Shown: positions 47,710 through 57,463 of the stretch, piece after piece
Layout: every line of letters starts with the position of its first letter
Position numbering within the stretch: position 1 is the stretch's first letter
Assembly: GCF_002277895.1 (NCBI RefSeq)
Contig: NZ_CP022998.1
Span: 591,001 to 655,000, forward strand
Length of the DNA stretch: 64,000 nucleotides
Direction: 5' to 3'
From: Rhizobium sp. 11515TR
GTDB lineage: Bacteria > Pseudomonadota > Alphaproteobacteria > Rhizobiales > Rhizobiaceae
Position numbers and translations under genes: made by a program
Notes under the pieces: model-generated
Seen by the model: the letters and a program-made list of their open reading frames with translations, nothing else
Databases searched by the model: none
What the model was told of the DNA's origin: nothing

Positions 47710-48449
47710 TGCGCTGCCTCCTTGGCCTGTTTGATCAGCGCCAGTGCTTCCTTCGGATCGATCCGGCCATCATAAAGCGCGCGGCCGGAAATCGCACCTT
47801 CCAGTTTGCGGGCATCCGGCTGAATCATGCGGTGGATATCGTCCAGCGAGGCAAGCCCGCCGGAGGCGATGACGGGGATGGAAACGGCATTGGCCAGTTC
47901 GAGCGTCGAGTCCCAGTTGATGCCAGTCAGAATGCCGTCGCGGTCGATATCGGTGTAGATAATGGCGGCAACGCCAACGCCCTCGAATTTCTTGGCGAGT
48001 TCGATGACGCCGAGTTCGGAAGCCTCCGCCCAGCCCTCGACTGCCACTTTGCCGCCTTTGGCATCGATGCCGACGGCGATGTGACCCGGATAGCGCCTAC
48101 AGGCTTCGACGACCAGCGCCGGGTCACGCACGGCAACCGTGCCGAGGATGACGCGGGCAAGCCCGCGCGACAGCCAGTTTTCGATATGATCGAGCGTGCG
48201 GATGCCGCCGCCGAGCTGCACCGGATTTTTCGTCGCCTTGAGGATGGCGTCGACCGCAGCGCCGTTCACGGTTTCGCCGGCGAAGGCACCATTGAGATCG
48301 ACGACATGCAGCCATTCGAAGCCCTGGTCTTCAAAGGCTTTCGCCTGAGCGCCGGGATCGGGATTGTAGACGGTCGCCTGCTCCATGTCTCCGAGCTTGA
48401 GGCGCACGCATTGGCCGTCTTTTAGGTCGATAGCGGGAAAAAGAATCAT
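47706..48449 (-). CDS. hisA: ProFAR isomerase (1-(5-phosphoribosyl)-5-[(5-phosphoribosylamino)methylideneamino]imidazole-4-carboxamide isomerase)
   Basis: 247 residues. Amadori isomerase of histidine synthesis; a (beta/alpha)8 barrel. [15 protein letters not shown] holds the catalytic Asp, [16 protein letters not shown] the first phosphate site, [15 protein letters not shown] the second Asp, and [11 protein letters not shown] the second phosphate site. Coupled to hisF by ATGA overlap. Confidence 0.96.
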   Translation of the reverse strand: MILFPAIDLKDGQCVRLKLGDMEQATVYNPDPGAQAKAFEDQGFEWLHVVDLNGAFAGETVNGAAVDAILKATKNPVQLGGGIRTLDHIENWLSRGLARVILGTVAVRDPALVVEACRRYPGHIAVGIDAKGGKVAVEGWAEASELGVIELAKKFEGVGVAAIIYTDIDRDGILTGINWDSTLELANAVSIPVIASGGLASLDDIHRMIQPDARKLEGAISGRALYDGRIDPKEALALIKQAKEAAQ

Positions 48450-48475
48450 GATGTCTGTCCTTGGAGCGCTAGGCG

Positions 48476-49126
48476 TTACGGCTTCCAGCGCAGGAAATTG
48501 GCGATCAGGGCAAGGCCGAGTTTCTGGCTCTTTTCCGGATGGAATTGCGCGCCGGCGATGTTATCCCGGCCGACGAAAGCGGTCATCGGTCCGCCGTAGT
48601 TCGTCGTCGCGATGACATCATCGCCATTGTCGGCGGACAGATGGTAGGAATGGACGAAATAGGCGTGCAGGCCGCCAGGCCCGGTCTCGATTCCGTCGAA
48701 GAGCGCATGCGGGTGGCGTATATCCAGCGTGTTCCAGCCGATCTGCGGGATTTTCAGGTTGGGATCGCTTGGCGTCATTTCCTTGACGTCGCCCTTGATC
48801 CAGCCGAAGCCCTCCGTGATCGTCTTTTCCAGCCCACGCGACGACATCAGCTGCATGCCGACGCAGATGCCGAGGAAGGGACGGGCCTTGTGTTCCACGA
48901 CGTCGACGACGGCTTCCGCCATGCCGGGCACGGCATCGAGGCCACGCCGACAATCGGCATAGGCGCCGACACCGGGAAGCACGATGCGGTCGGCGGTAGC
49001 GACGCGCTCGGCGTCATCGGTCAGGTCGATCTCGGCGTCGATACCCGTTTCACGGGCAGCCCGCTCGAAAGCCTTGGTGGCCGAGCGCAGATTGCCGGAA
49101 CCATAGTCTATAATCGCGACGCGCAT
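48476..49126 (-). CDS. hisH: Imidazole glycerol phosphate synthase, glutaminase subunit
   Basis: 216 residues from ATG 49126. Class I glutamine amidotransferase that supplies NH3 to His[20 protein letters not shown] is the start, the nucleophile Cys lies in [11 protein letters not shown], and the His-Glu pair is in [13 protein letters not shown]. It starts 2 bp after the DUF2628 stop. Confidence 0.96.
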   Translation of the reverse strand: MRVAIIDYGSGNLRSATKAFERAARETGIDAEIDLTDDAERVATADRIVLPGVGAYADCRRGLDAVPGMAEAVVDVVEHKARPFLGICVGMQLMSSRGLEKTITEGFGWIKGDVKEMTPSDPNLKIPQIGWNTLDIRHPHALFDGIETGPGGLHAYFVHSYHLSADNGDDVIATTNYGGPMTAFVGRDNIAGAQFHPEKSQKLGLALIANFLRWKP

Positions 49127-49128
49127 CG

Positions 49129-49626
49129 TCAACGTCCTCCGTCGTAGCCGGGAAGGCCGAAGCTCGGGCCTGGGCGGCGGGTATTCGTGTTGGTGGCCGG
49201 GATATCCCAATTCTTCGAATGGATATTCGGATTTGGCGCCTGTTCCAGCTGTGAAAAGTAGATTTCCTCTGCAGTCGTCAGATCGTGTGCCGAGACGAGG
49301 TTTTCAACCTTCCAGCCGCGGCCGACGAGGTGATCGGTGACTGCATGCCGGCCCTCAAGAGCCGCAAGGACGTGAATACCTAGCAGAAGCGCAGTTCCGG
49401 CAGCGAAAAAGCCCGGCTGACGCATCAGTTCCAACGCAATGCCCTGCAGCAGAACGGCGGCGACCGCATGCAGCCACAGCCGATGAAAGAGCATCCAAAG
49501 CGTCGGAAACAGAAACGCCGTCCACGAAAAGCCGTCGCGGATGAATCGCGTGTCATCGTGATACCGATCCGCTACTTCGGACCGGTTCGATGCTCCGGGC
49601 GGAGACAAAATTAGATAGCTTGCCAT
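49129..49626 (-). CDS. DUF2628 membrane protein
   Basis: 165 residues from ATG 49626, with GAGGAA just upstream; the same frame is open far upstream inside hisB, but that part is not protein-like. SYLILSPPG starts the domain; [40 protein letters not shown] and [20 protein letters not shown] form about three membrane segments. The tail is Asn/Pro-rich. DUF2628 proteins are uncharacterised. Its embedding between hisB and hisH (23-bp and 2-bp gaps) means it is made with the histidine enzymes, though no step is missing that it would fill. Confidence 0.85.
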   Translation of the reverse strand: MASYLILSPPGASNRSEVADRYHDDTRFIRDGFSWTAFLFPTLWMLFHRLWLHAVAAVLLQGIALELMRQPGFFAAGTALLLGIHVLAALEGRHAVTDHLVGRGWKVENLVSAHDLTTAEEIYFSQLEQAPNPNIHSKNWDIPATNTNTRRPGPSFGLPGYDGGR

Positions 49627-49649
49627 TTCCTCAATTCCCCAAAATGGGG

Positions 49650-50258
49650 TCAGGCGAGCGTGCCTTTCGTCGAGGGCACCCGGCCTGCCTGCCGCGGATC
49701 GATCTCGGTTGCGGTGCGCAATGCGCGCGCAACGGCCTTGAAGCATGTCTCGGCTATATGGTGATTGTTGGCGCCATAATGATTGAGAATATGCAAGGTG
49801 ATGCCGGCATTCTGCGCTAAGGCCTGGAAGAATTCGCGCACCAGCTCGGTATCGAAGGTGCCGATCTTCGGCGCGCTGAACGACACGTTCCAGACGAGGA
49901 AGGGTCGACCGGACAGATCGACGGCCGCTTTCGTCATCGTCTCGTCCATGGCGAGGTCGATCGAGGCATAACGCGTGATGCCGCGCCGGTCGCCCAGCGC
50001 CTTGGCAATCGCCTGCCCGATGGCGATGCCGGTATCCTCGACGGCATGGTGATCGTCGACATGCAGGTCGCCCTTGGTGTCGATTTCCATGTCGATCAGC
50101 GAATGGCGCGACAGCTGTTCCAGCATGTGGTCGAAGAAGCCCACCCCGGTCGAAATCGTCGATTTGCCGCTGCCGTCGATGTTGACGGAAACGGAGACCG
50201 AGGTCTCGTTGGTCTTGCGGGAAACGCTTGCCGTGCGGCTCGCTGCGGTCTCTGCCAT
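49650..50258 (-). CDS. hisB: Imidazoleglycerol-phosphate dehydratase
   Basis: 202 residues from ATG 50258, with GGAG seven bases upstream; monofunctional form. Two-fold repeated manganese motifs: [13 protein letters not shown] with [19 protein letters not shown] [13 protein letters not shown], and later [20 protein letters not shown]. First gene of the his operon here. It is divergent from hslV across 213 bp, so that gap should hold both promoters. Confidence 0.95.
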   Translation of the reverse strand: MAETAASRTASVSRKTNETSVSVSVNIDGSGKSTISTGVGFFDHMLEQLSRHSLIDMEIDTKGDLHVDDHHAVEDTGIAIGQAIAKALGDRRGITRYASIDLAMDETMTKAAVDLSGRPFLVWNVSFSAPKIGTFDTELVREFFQALAQNAGITLHILNHYGANNHHIAETCFKAVARALRTATEIDPRQAGRVPSTKGTLA

Positions 50259-50471
50259 GGGCTGCTCCATCGGAATACGGGGGTTCCTTATCAGGGGTAT
50301 CGGCAAATATCCAGAAGTTACGCGCGGGCCTTACGCGTTTAGCCGGCTTGCCGCCATTATTCGGACGCGGTTGCCATTTGCAATCGCAGAAACCCCTCTT
50401 ACATAGGTGCTGACGGGGCCGATACGCGGCCCGGCAGAAAGCCCGCCGCAACGGGGGCAAACAGGTGTTAA

Positions 50472-50999
50472 ATGACGACAATCGTGACTATTCGCAAGGG
50501 CGGCAAGGTGGTGATGGCTGGTGATGGCCAGGTGAGCCTTGGCCAGACCGTGATGAAAGGCAATGCGCGCAAGGTTCGCCGCATCGGCAAGGGCGATGTC
50601 ATCGCCGGTTTCGCCGGCGCGACCGCCGATGCCTTCACCCTCCTCGAACGCCTCGAAAAGAAGCTCGAACAATATCCCGGCCAGCTGATGCGCGCCGCCG
50701 TCGAGCTTGCCAAGGACTGGCGCACCGACAAATATCTGCGCAACCTTGAAGCCATGATGCTGGTTGCCGACAAACAAGTAACGCTCGCCATCACCGGCAA
50801 CGGCGATGTGCTTGAGCCCGAACATGGCGCCATGGCGATCGGCTCCGGCGGCAATTTCGCGCTCGCCGCGGCACGGGCGCTAATGGACAGCGATAAGTCA
50901 GCTGAAGACGTCGCCCGCCGCGCCCTCGATATTGCCGCCGACATCTGCGTCTACACGAACCATAATGTGGTCGTCGAAACGCTCGATGCCGAAGCCTAA
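50472..50999 (+). CDS. hslV: HslV peptidase subunit of the HslUV (ClpYQ) protease
   Basis: 175 residues. The N-terminal Thr nucleophile follows the initiator Met directly ([21 protein letters not shown]), with no propeptide. [38 protein letters not shown] and [16 protein letters not shown] complete the proteasome-beta fold. Two stacked hexamers degrade substrates unfolded by HslU, encoded 47 bp downstream. Confidence 0.96.
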   Translation: MTTIVTIRKGGKVVMAGDGQVSLGQTVMKGNARKVRRIGKGDVIAGFAGATADAFTLLERLEKKLEQYPGQLMRAAVELAKDWRTDKYLRNLEAMMLVADKQVTLAITGNGDVLEPEHGAMAIGSGGNFALAAARALMDSDKSAEDVARRALDIAADICVYTNHNVVVETLDAEA

Positions 51000-51046
51000 G
51001 ACGTTCCTCTCTTGATAGTTTCCAGCCCTGACAGGGAACATACGAA

Positions 51047-52357
51047 ATGACCACTTTTTCCCCCCGCGAGATCGTTTCCGAGCTCGATCGCTATATTGTC
51101 GGCCAGCATGAGGCCAAGCGCGCCGTGGCGATTGCACTGCGCAACCGCTGGCGCCGCCAGCAGCTCGAGCCTGAGCTGCGCGACGAAGTCATGCCCAAGA
51201 ACATCCTGATGATCGGCCCGACTGGTGTCGGTAAGACGGAAATTTCCCGCCGCCTTGCCAAGCTTGCCGGCGCACCCTTCATCAAGGTCGAAGCCACGAA
51301 GTTCACCGAGGTCGGCTATGTTGGCCGCGATGTCGAGCAGATCATCCGCGATCTCGTCGAAGTCGGCATCGGCCTGGTGCGCGAAAAGAAGCGCGCCGAG
51401 GTGCAGGCCAAGGCGCATATGAGCGCCGAAGAGCGCGTGCTCGATGCGCTGGTTGGCGCTACTGCCTCGCCGGCGACGCGCGACAGCTTCCGCAAGAAGC
51501 TGCGTGACGGCCAGCTCGACGACAAGGAAATCGAGATCGAAGTGGCCGATACCGGCTCCGGCATGCCCGGCGGCTTCGAGATCCCCGGCATGCCCGGCGC
51601 CAATATCGGCGTGCTCAACCTTTCTGAAATGTTCGGCAAGGCCATGGGCGGCCGCACCAAGAAGGTGCGCACGACGGTCAAGGATTCCTACAAGGAGCTG
51701 ATCCGCGACGAGTCCGACAAGCTGATCGACAATGAGGCGATCCAGCGCGAAGCCGTGCAATCGGCCGAAAATGACGGCATCGTCTTCCTCGACGAGATCG
51801 ACAAGATCGCCGCCCGCGACGGCGGCATGGGTGCCGGCGTCTCCCGCGAAGGCGTGCAGCGTGACCTGCTGCCGCTTGTGGAAGGTACGACCGTTTCGAC
51901 GAAGTATGGTCCGGTCAAGACCGACCATATCCTCTTCATTGCGTCCGGCGCGTTCCACGTTTCGAAGCCTTCGGATCTTCTGCCGGAACTGCAGGGCCGC
52001 CTGCCAATCCGGGTCGAGCTCCGTCCGCTGACCAAGGAAGACTTCCGCCGCATCCTGACCGAACCGCAGGCAAGCCTCATCCGCCAGTACAAGGCGCTAA
52101 TGGAAACGGAAGACCTGAAGCTCGACTTCACCGACGATGCCATCGACGCGCTCGCCGATGTTGCCGTGCATCTGAACTCCACCGTCGAGAATATCGGCGC
52201 CCGTCGCCTGCAGACGGTCATGGAGCGGGTGCTGGACGAGATCTCCTATAACGCCTCGGATCGTGCCGGCGTATCGGTGACTATCGATGCCGCCTATGTC
52301 CGCGAGCATGTCGGCGACCTCGCAACGAACACCGATCTGTCCCGCTTCATTCTGTAA
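51047..52357 (+). CDS. hslU: HslU unfoldase ATPase
   Basis: 436 residues. AAA+ hexamer: [34 protein letters not shown] start, Walker [21 protein letters not shown], intermediate I-domain (about 100-240), Walker [13 protein letters not shown], and the C-terminal ending LSRFIL, which docks into HslV. Ribosome site AGGGAA precedes ATG 51047. In some rhizobia an acetyltransferase gene lies between hslV and hslU; here it is absent. Confidence 0.97.
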   Translation: MTTFSPREIVSELDRYIVGQHEAKRAVAIALRNRWRRQQLEPELRDEVMPKNILMIGPTGVGKTEISRRLAKLAGAPFIKVEATKFTEVGYVGRDVEQIIRDLVEVGIGLVREKKRAEVQAKAHMSAEERVLDALVGATASPATRDSFRKKLRDGQLDDKEIEIEVADTGSGMPGGFEIPGMPGANIGVLNLSEMFGKAMGGRTKKVRTTVKDSYKELIRDESDKLIDNEAIQREAVQSAENDGIVFLDEIDKIAARDGGMGAGVSREGVQRDLLPLVEGTTVSTKYGPVKTDHILFIASGAFHVSKPSDLLPELQGRLPIRVELRPLTKEDFRRILTEPQASLIRQYKALMETEDLKLDFTDDAIDALADVAVHLNSTVENIGARRLQTVMERVLDEISYNASDRAGVSVTIDAAYVREHVGDLATNTDLSRFIL

Positions 52358-52397
52358 GCCGGCGGGTGAAGGCGATCTAAAACAGTAAATACTCGAC

Positions 52398-52433
52398 AAC
52401 GGGCCGTTAACTTTTTAGTTAGGGGCCCGTTTC
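52398..52433 (+). terminator. Intrinsic terminator of hslVU
   Basis: AACGGGCC (52398-52405) pairs with GGCCCGTT (52424-52431), with an additional inner GTTAACT/AGTTA pairing, then TTCC. The T-tail is weak. Confidence 0.65.
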
Positions 52434-52520
52434 CTTATGTCGGATGGCTTTATTCGGCCAAGATTGTCCGCCAGTCCGTCGCTCGGAAACATCGGTTGAA
52501 ACTTCGACAGGACGGCCATC

Positions 52521-53474
52521 TTGCGACGCATACTGATCACCCTTCTTCTGGCGGTCGCCAGCTTCTCCTGGATACCAGCCTATGCGGATGCGGCGACCGT
52601 GGTGCCGCCGGGCAACCGCAATGCCGAGCAGCCGCCGGTTCCCGGTGCCTCCGTCCGGCGTACGCGCGGCACGAATTCGACCTTTGAACGCAAGTACCAG
52701 AAGGTGCGGGAACTGCTGGCGACCGATACGAAGCTGATGGCAAAGATCAAGTCGACGGCACGCGCCTATGGCATCGATCCGATCCACATCATCGGCGCGC
52801 TGGTCGGCGAGCATACCTACAATGTCGACGCCTATGACGGCCTGCAGTCCTACTACGTCAAGGCTGCCTCCTATGCCGGCCAGAGCTTCCGTTTCGCCTA
52901 CAACGGCGAAAACGTCGATGATTTCGTGGCCCGGCCGCAATTCGATGCCTGCAAGGGCAGGCAAGATTCCTACAGCCTCTGGACCTGCCGCGAGGATGTC
53001 TGGGAAGACGATTTCCGCGGCAAGACGGTTGGCGGCAAGTCCTATCCTGACAATCGCTTCAGCGCCGTCTTCTTCCAGCCCTTCTATGCCGGCCAGACCT
53101 TCGGCCTCGGCCAAGTCAATCCGCTGACGGCGCTTGAGCTGTCGGATCTCGTCAGCCGCACCTCGGGGATTCCGAAGCTGAATGAGAAGGATGCCGGCGG
53201 CGTCTACAAGGCGATCATGGACCCCGATCTGTCGCTCGCTTTCGTCGCCGCCTCGATCCGCAAGTCGATCGACGACTATCGCTCGATCGCCGGCATGGAT
53301 ATTTCGGGCAATCCGGGCATTACCGCGACGCTCTACAATCTCGGCAATTCCCGCAAGCGCGCTGCTGCCCTTGCTGCCAAGAACCGCGGCTCTTCGCAGC
53401 CAGTCTGGCCGGAAGAAAATTACTATGGCTGGCTCATCAATGATAAGCTCAGCGACCTGAAGTCGCTTTTATAA
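52521..53474 (+). CDS. Secreted DUF1402 family protein
   Basis: 317 residues from TTG 52521 (GACAGGACGG upstream). Signal peptide 1-~24 (RRILITLLLAVASFSWIPAYADA). The mature part contains FGLGQVNPLTALELSDLVSR and IMDPDLSLAFVAASIRKSIDDYRSIAG, which resemble lysozyme-like or transglycosylase folds, with a possible catalytic Glu in ALVGEHTYNVDAY. DUF1402 is mostly restricted to Rhizobiales. A murein-cleaving role is plausible but not shown; the protein is periplasmic or exported. Confidence 0.78.
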   Translation: MRRILITLLLAVASFSWIPAYADAATVVPPGNRNAEQPPVPGASVRRTRGTNSTFERKYQKVRELLATDTKLMAKIKSTARAYGIDPIHIIGALVGEHTYNVDAYDGLQSYYVKAASYAGQSFRFAYNGENVDDFVARPQFDACKGRQDSYSLWTCREDVWEDDFRGKTVGGKSYPDNRFSAVFFQPFYAGQTFGLGQVNPLTALELSDLVSRTSGIPKLNEKDAGGVYKAIMDPDLSLAFVAASIRKSIDDYRSIAGMDISGNPGITATLYNLGNSRKRAAALAAKNRGSSQPVWPEENYYGWLINDKLSDLKSLL

Positions 53475-53593
53475 GCGCGCAGCGCGACGTTTTATCGTCT
53501 GGATTTCGCAGGCGGCATTCGCCATATCGAACGGGTGCGCCGCTCTGACTGCGTTCGTTCGGCAATGGCTGCTTTTCGAGGAGAATTGATCTG

Positions 53594-54988
53594 ATGGACA
53601 TGATTCCGGAAGCCTTCTCCCCACCGGCACCGATCCCGCGCACCGTGCCGCCATCGCGATTGACGATCATCCGCACGATCCTGCGCAATCCGCTCGAACT
53701 CTGGGGCGAGCCCTCCTATACGCTGCCCTGGATCAAGACCAAGTTCTTCAACGAGCGGACGCTCATCGTCAATGATCCCGGCCTGATCAAGCATGTTCTG
53801 GTCGACAATGCCGCCAACTACCGCATGGCCGATATCCGTCAGCTCGTACTCCGGCCCATTCTGCGCGATGGCCTGCTGACGGCGGAGGGGCCGGTCTGGA
53901 AGCGCTCGCGCAAGGCGGTGGCGCCGGTGTTCACGCCGCGCCATGCCCAGGGTTTCGCCGGCCAGATGCTGAGCCAAAGCCTGGACTATCTGCATAAATA
54001 CGATGATATCGGCAAGGAAGGCGGGGTGTTCGATATCGCTGCCGACATGACCGAGCTGACCTTCGCCATTCTGGCGGAGACCTTGTTTTCCGGCGAAATC
54101 GTCACCGAAGGCGAGCATTTCGCCGATGAGGTCAATGAGCTCCTGCATCGCATGGGCAGAGTCGACCCCATGGATCTCCTGCGCGCACCTGCCTGGGTGC
54201 CGCGCATCACCCGCATCGGCGGCCAGCGCGTGCTCGACAAATTCCGCGGCATCGTCCGCACCACCATGGATCAGCGGCTGGACAAGATGCGTCGGGATCG
54301 CGCCAGTGCGCCGGATGATTTTCTGACGCTGCTGCTCGAAAAGGCCGGTCCGGATGGACTGACCATGGAGGAGATCGAGGACAATATCCTCACTTTCATC
54401 GGCGCAGGCCACGAGACAACAGCCCGTGCCCTTGCCTGGACGCTCTATTGCGTCGCCAGCAGCCCGCATATTCGCGATGCCATGGAAGAGGAAATCGACC
54501 GCGTGCTCGCAACCGATGCCGAGCCGGTCGCCTGGCTCGACCTGATGCCGCATGTTCGCGCCGCCTTTGAGGAGGCGATGCGCCTCTATCCGCCGGCACC
54601 GTCGATCAATCGCGCCGCCATCGCCGATGACGAATGGGTAAGCGCCACGGGCGAGCGCGTGACGATGGAGAAGGGGATCACCGTCCTCATCATGCCCTGG
54701 ACGCTGCATCGCCATGAGCTTTATTGGGAAAAGCCGCGCGCCTTCATGCCGGAGCGCTTTCTTCCGGAAAACCGCGCCAAGATCAATCGCTTCCAGTATC
54801 TGCCTTTTGGCGCAGGCCCCCGCGTCTGCATCGGCGCGACCTTCGCGCTTCAGGAAGCGGTCATCGCCCTCGCCGTGATGATGCGCCGCTTCCGCTTCGA
54901 CCTGACCGAAGAAACTAATCCGTGGCCGGTGCAGAAGCTGACGACTCAGCCACGCGGCGGTTTGCCGATGCGGGTTACGAGGCGGTAG
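53594..54988 (+). CDS. Cytochrome P450
   Basis: 464 residues. Heme ligand Cys412 in FGAGPRVCIGATFALQE, I-helix oxygen motif AGHETTARAL (271-280), ExxR in EEAMR (327-330), and PRAFMPERFLPEN as the PERF block. No N-terminal membrane anchor, so soluble. No ferredoxin or reductase gene is adjacent, so the redox partner must come from elsewhere. Substrate unknown; nothing around it suggests a biosynthetic cluster. AGGAG precedes ATG 53594. Confidence 0.92.
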   Translation: MDMIPEAFSPPAPIPRTVPPSRLTIIRTILRNPLELWGEPSYTLPWIKTKFFNERTLIVNDPGLIKHVLVDNAANYRMADIRQLVLRPILRDGLLTAEGPVWKRSRKAVAPVFTPRHAQGFAGQMLSQSLDYLHKYDDIGKEGGVFDIAADMTELTFAILAETLFSGEIVTEGEHFADEVNELLHRMGRVDPMDLLRAPAWVPRITRIGGQRVLDKFRGIVRTTMDQRLDKMRRDRASAPDDFLTLLLEKAGPDGLTMEEIEDNILTFIGAGHETTARALAWTLYCVASSPHIRDAMEEEIDRVLATDAEPVAWLDLMPHVRAAFEEAMRLYPPAPSINRAAIADDEWVSATGERVTMEKGITVLIMPWTLHRHELYWEKPRAFMPERFLPENRAKINRFQYLPFGAGPRVCIGATFALQEAVIALAVMMRRFRFDLTEETNPWPVQKLTTQPRGGLPMRVTRR

Positions 54989-54999
54989 CGTGCGGGCTT

Positions 55000-55256
55000 T
55001 ATCCCGCCCCTGGCGGGCGGGAAAGCAATTTCTTGGGATTAGGCGAGGGCTTGTCCCTCGTCCAATTCTTAGAAATTGCAAGGGCGGGGGTAGGTAGGGA
55101 TGCACCGAATCTTGATATCATTTGAGCGAGAAACGGACCCCCGCTCTTGCAATTTCAATGATTTACAAATTGCGCCAAGTTTTGGACGTGTGGAACTTCC
55201 GGTGCCGCAATTCCTAAACCAATGAAATTGCTTTCTCGCCCGCCAAGGGCGAGATA
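55000..55256. mobile_element. MITE-like nested palindromic element, no coding capacity
   Basis: It occupies most of the 353-bp gap between the P450 and hydantoinase genes. Terminal inverted repeats of about 40 bp (55002-55042 and 55214-55254) match with only a few differences and are flanked by TA at both ends (55000-55001 and 55255-55256). An inner inverted repeat of 19 bp (55072-55090 with 55138-55156, one mismatch) lies between them, plus a small hairpin at about 55034-55050. TIRs, TA flanks and small size fit a non-autonomous Tc1/mariner (IS630)-like MITE; no transposase is in the window. Confidence 0.65.
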
Positions 55257-55341
55257 GGCTCCGCGCTTGCCACTTCGCTTCCGTCATAATCGACATAGTG
55301 GAAGCTCATATTCATCGCCTAACTCAGAGGTTCCATATCTC

Positions 55342-57345
55342 GTGACATCTCACTTCCTGCTCGGCATCGATACGGGTGGAACCTATACCGATGCCGTTCT
55401 CTTTCATGAAACCGATGGCGTGATCGCCAAGGCGAAATCGCTGACCACGCGGCATGATCTGGCTGTCGGCATTGCCGGCGCCGTCGATGCCGTCATCGCC
55501 AAGGCCGGCATTTCCGTTTCAGCCATCGGCCTCGTATCGCTGTCGACGACGCTTGCGACCAATGCGCTTGTCGAAGGGCAGGGCGGCCGCGCCGGCCTTA
55601 TCATGATCGGCTTTGGCCCCGAGGACCTCAAGCGCGACGGCCTTGCGGAAGCATTGGGCTCCGATCCTGTGCTCTATCTCCCCGGCGGCCACAATGTTCA
55701 CGGCAATGAAAATCCGCTCGATCTGACGCCGCTGCGCGACGCATTGCCGGGACTGGCGAAATCGGTTTCTTCCTTCGCTGTTGCCGGCTATTTTGCCGTC
55801 AGGAATCCGGCTCATGAAATCAGGGTGCGTGACTGCATCCGCGAACTCTCGCATCTGCCCGTCACCTGCAGCCATGAGCTTTCTTCAAAGCTTGGCGGCC
55901 CGCGCCGCGCCTTGACGACGCTGCTGAATGCGCGTCTCGTTTCGATGATCGATCGCCTCGTCGGTGCCTGCGAAGGATTTTTGGCGACGCGCGGTATTTC
56001 CGCGCCTATGATGGTGGTGCGCGGCGATGGCGCCTTGATTTCTGCCGACGAGGCAAAGCTTCGGCCGATTGAAACCATCCTGTCCGGCCCCGCCGCAAGT
56101 CTCGTCGGTGCACGCTATCTTACCGGCCTCGACAATGCCGTCGTTTCCGATATCGGCGGCACCACCACCGATGTCGCCGTCATGGAGGATGGTAGGCCGC
56201 GTCTCGATGCCGATGGCGCCGTGGTCGGAGGCTATCGCACCATGGTTGAGGCCGTCGCCATGCGCACTTATGGCCTTGGCGGCGATTCCGAAGTCAAAAT
56301 CAACGATCGCGGCCTCGTCGCCGCTTTCGAACTCGGCCCGCGCCGCCTGCTGCCGCTCAGCCTCGCCGCTCACATGCATGGGGCCGCCGTGCTAGAGGTG
56401 TTGGAGCAGCAGCTGCGGGCGACGCATCTCGCCCGCAACGCCGGCCGCTTTGCGCTCCGCACCGGCGTACCCGATCATCTTGCAAGCGGCCTCACCGGGC
56501 CAGAGCAGGCCCTGTTTGATCGCATCGGCAGCGTGCCCGTGGCGCTCGATAAGCTCCTGACGATGACGTCGCAGAAGGCGACGCTGGATCGGCTTGTCGC
56601 GCGCGGTCTCGTGCATCTGAGCGGCCTGACGCCTTCCGACGCCATGCATGTGCTCGGTGGGCAGGGGCAATGGAACGTTGAAGCGGCCCGCCTCGGGCTG
56701 GCCCTGGCGATGCGGCTGAAAGATGGGTCAGGACGCCCGATCGCGATGTCCGTCGAAGAGCTGGCGCAGAAGATCGTTGATCGTCTTACCCGCCAATCGG
56801 CTGACGTCATTCTTGCCGCCTGCTTGGCCGAAGATGGCGTGGCCGATCTGGACCCCGCAAAATCCATCTCCATCGATCGCGCCCTTCGCCGTGCGCCGGG
56901 GATCGCCCGCTTCGCCATTTCGCTCGATCGGCCGCTGGTCGGCCTCGGCGCTTCCGCTCCGGTCTATTATCCCGCTATTGCCGAGATGCTGGCGACCGAG
57001 AGCGCCATTCCCGGCGATTCGGACGTGGCAAATGCCATCGGTGCCGTCGTCGGGCAGGTCCGCACCAGCGTCACCGTCTTCATCACCATGCCGGAGGATG
57101 GCATTTATGTGCTGAATGGTGCCGGCGAGAGCCTGCGCTTTACCGACGAGGGCCACAGTTTCGCCGATGCCCGCGCGCGGGCGATCGAAGCTGCAACGGC
57201 GCAGGCAAGGCTGAATGGCGCGGTCGACCTCGTCGTGACACTGGATGAGCAGGTGGATGCGCCCGAGGTGGAAGGCAGTCGCAAGCTGATCGAGGCCCGG
57301 TTCGTGGCGACCGCCACGGGCCGTCCCCGAATCGCTATGGATTGA
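55342..57345 (+). CDS. Hydantoinase/oxoprolinase family protein (HyuA-type ATPase subunit)
   Basis: 667 residues from GTG 55342 (CAGAGG upstream); the earlier ATG at 55267 gives an unrelated leader. ASKHA ATPase fold: LLGIDTGGTYTDAVLF phosphate loop, STTLATNALVEGQGG, and the second phosphate block SDIGGTTTDVAVMEDGRP. HyuA enzymes open cyclic amides (5-oxoproline, N-methylhydantoin) or carboxylate ketones with ATP, normally with HyuB. No hyuB is adjacent on either side, so activity is uncertain. Confidence 0.85.
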   Translation: MTSHFLLGIDTGGTYTDAVLFHETDGVIAKAKSLTTRHDLAVGIAGAVDAVIAKAGISVSAIGLVSLSTTLATNALVEGQGGRAGLIMIGFGPEDLKRDGLAEALGSDPVLYLPGGHNVHGNENPLDLTPLRDALPGLAKSVSSFAVAGYFAVRNPAHEIRVRDCIRELSHLPVTCSHELSSKLGGPRRALTTLLNARLVSMIDRLVGACEGFLATRGISAPMMVVRGDGALISADEAKLRPIETILSGPAASLVGARYLTGLDNAVVSDIGGTTTDVAVMEDGRPRLDADGAVVGGYRTMVEAVAMRTYGLGGDSEVKINDRGLVAAFELGPRRLLPLSLAAHMHGAAVLEVLEQQLRATHLARNAGRFALRTGVPDHLASGLTGPEQALFDRIGSVPVALDKLLTMTSQKATLDRLVARGLVHLSGLTPSDAMHVLGGQGQWNVEAARLGLALAMRLKDGSGRPIAMSVEELAQKIVDRLTRQSADVILAACLAEDGVADLDPAKSISIDRALRRAPGIARFAISLDRPLVGLGASAPVYYPAIAEMLATESAIPGDSDVANAIGAVVGQVRTSVTVFITMPEDGIYVLNGAGESLRFTDEGHSFADARARAIEAATAQARLNGAVDLVVTLDEQVDAPEVEGSRKLIEARFVATATGRPRIAMD

Positions 57346-57463
57346 TTGTTTCCATGGAGGCATAAATCTTTCGAACCATTGCCAAATTGACAGAAGTGAA
57401 ACCGTGAGCAAAGTGGCAACATGTAAAAATTGAGCCGTAGAAAGGCCTTGAGGAGTATATGGC

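Noticed and set aside
49627..50481. N-terminal extension of the DUF2628 frame across hisB
   Set aside because: The frame is open for about 285 codons upstream, but the translation is Arg/His-rich antiframe sequence over hisB. A strong ribosome site directly before ATG 49626 fixes the start.
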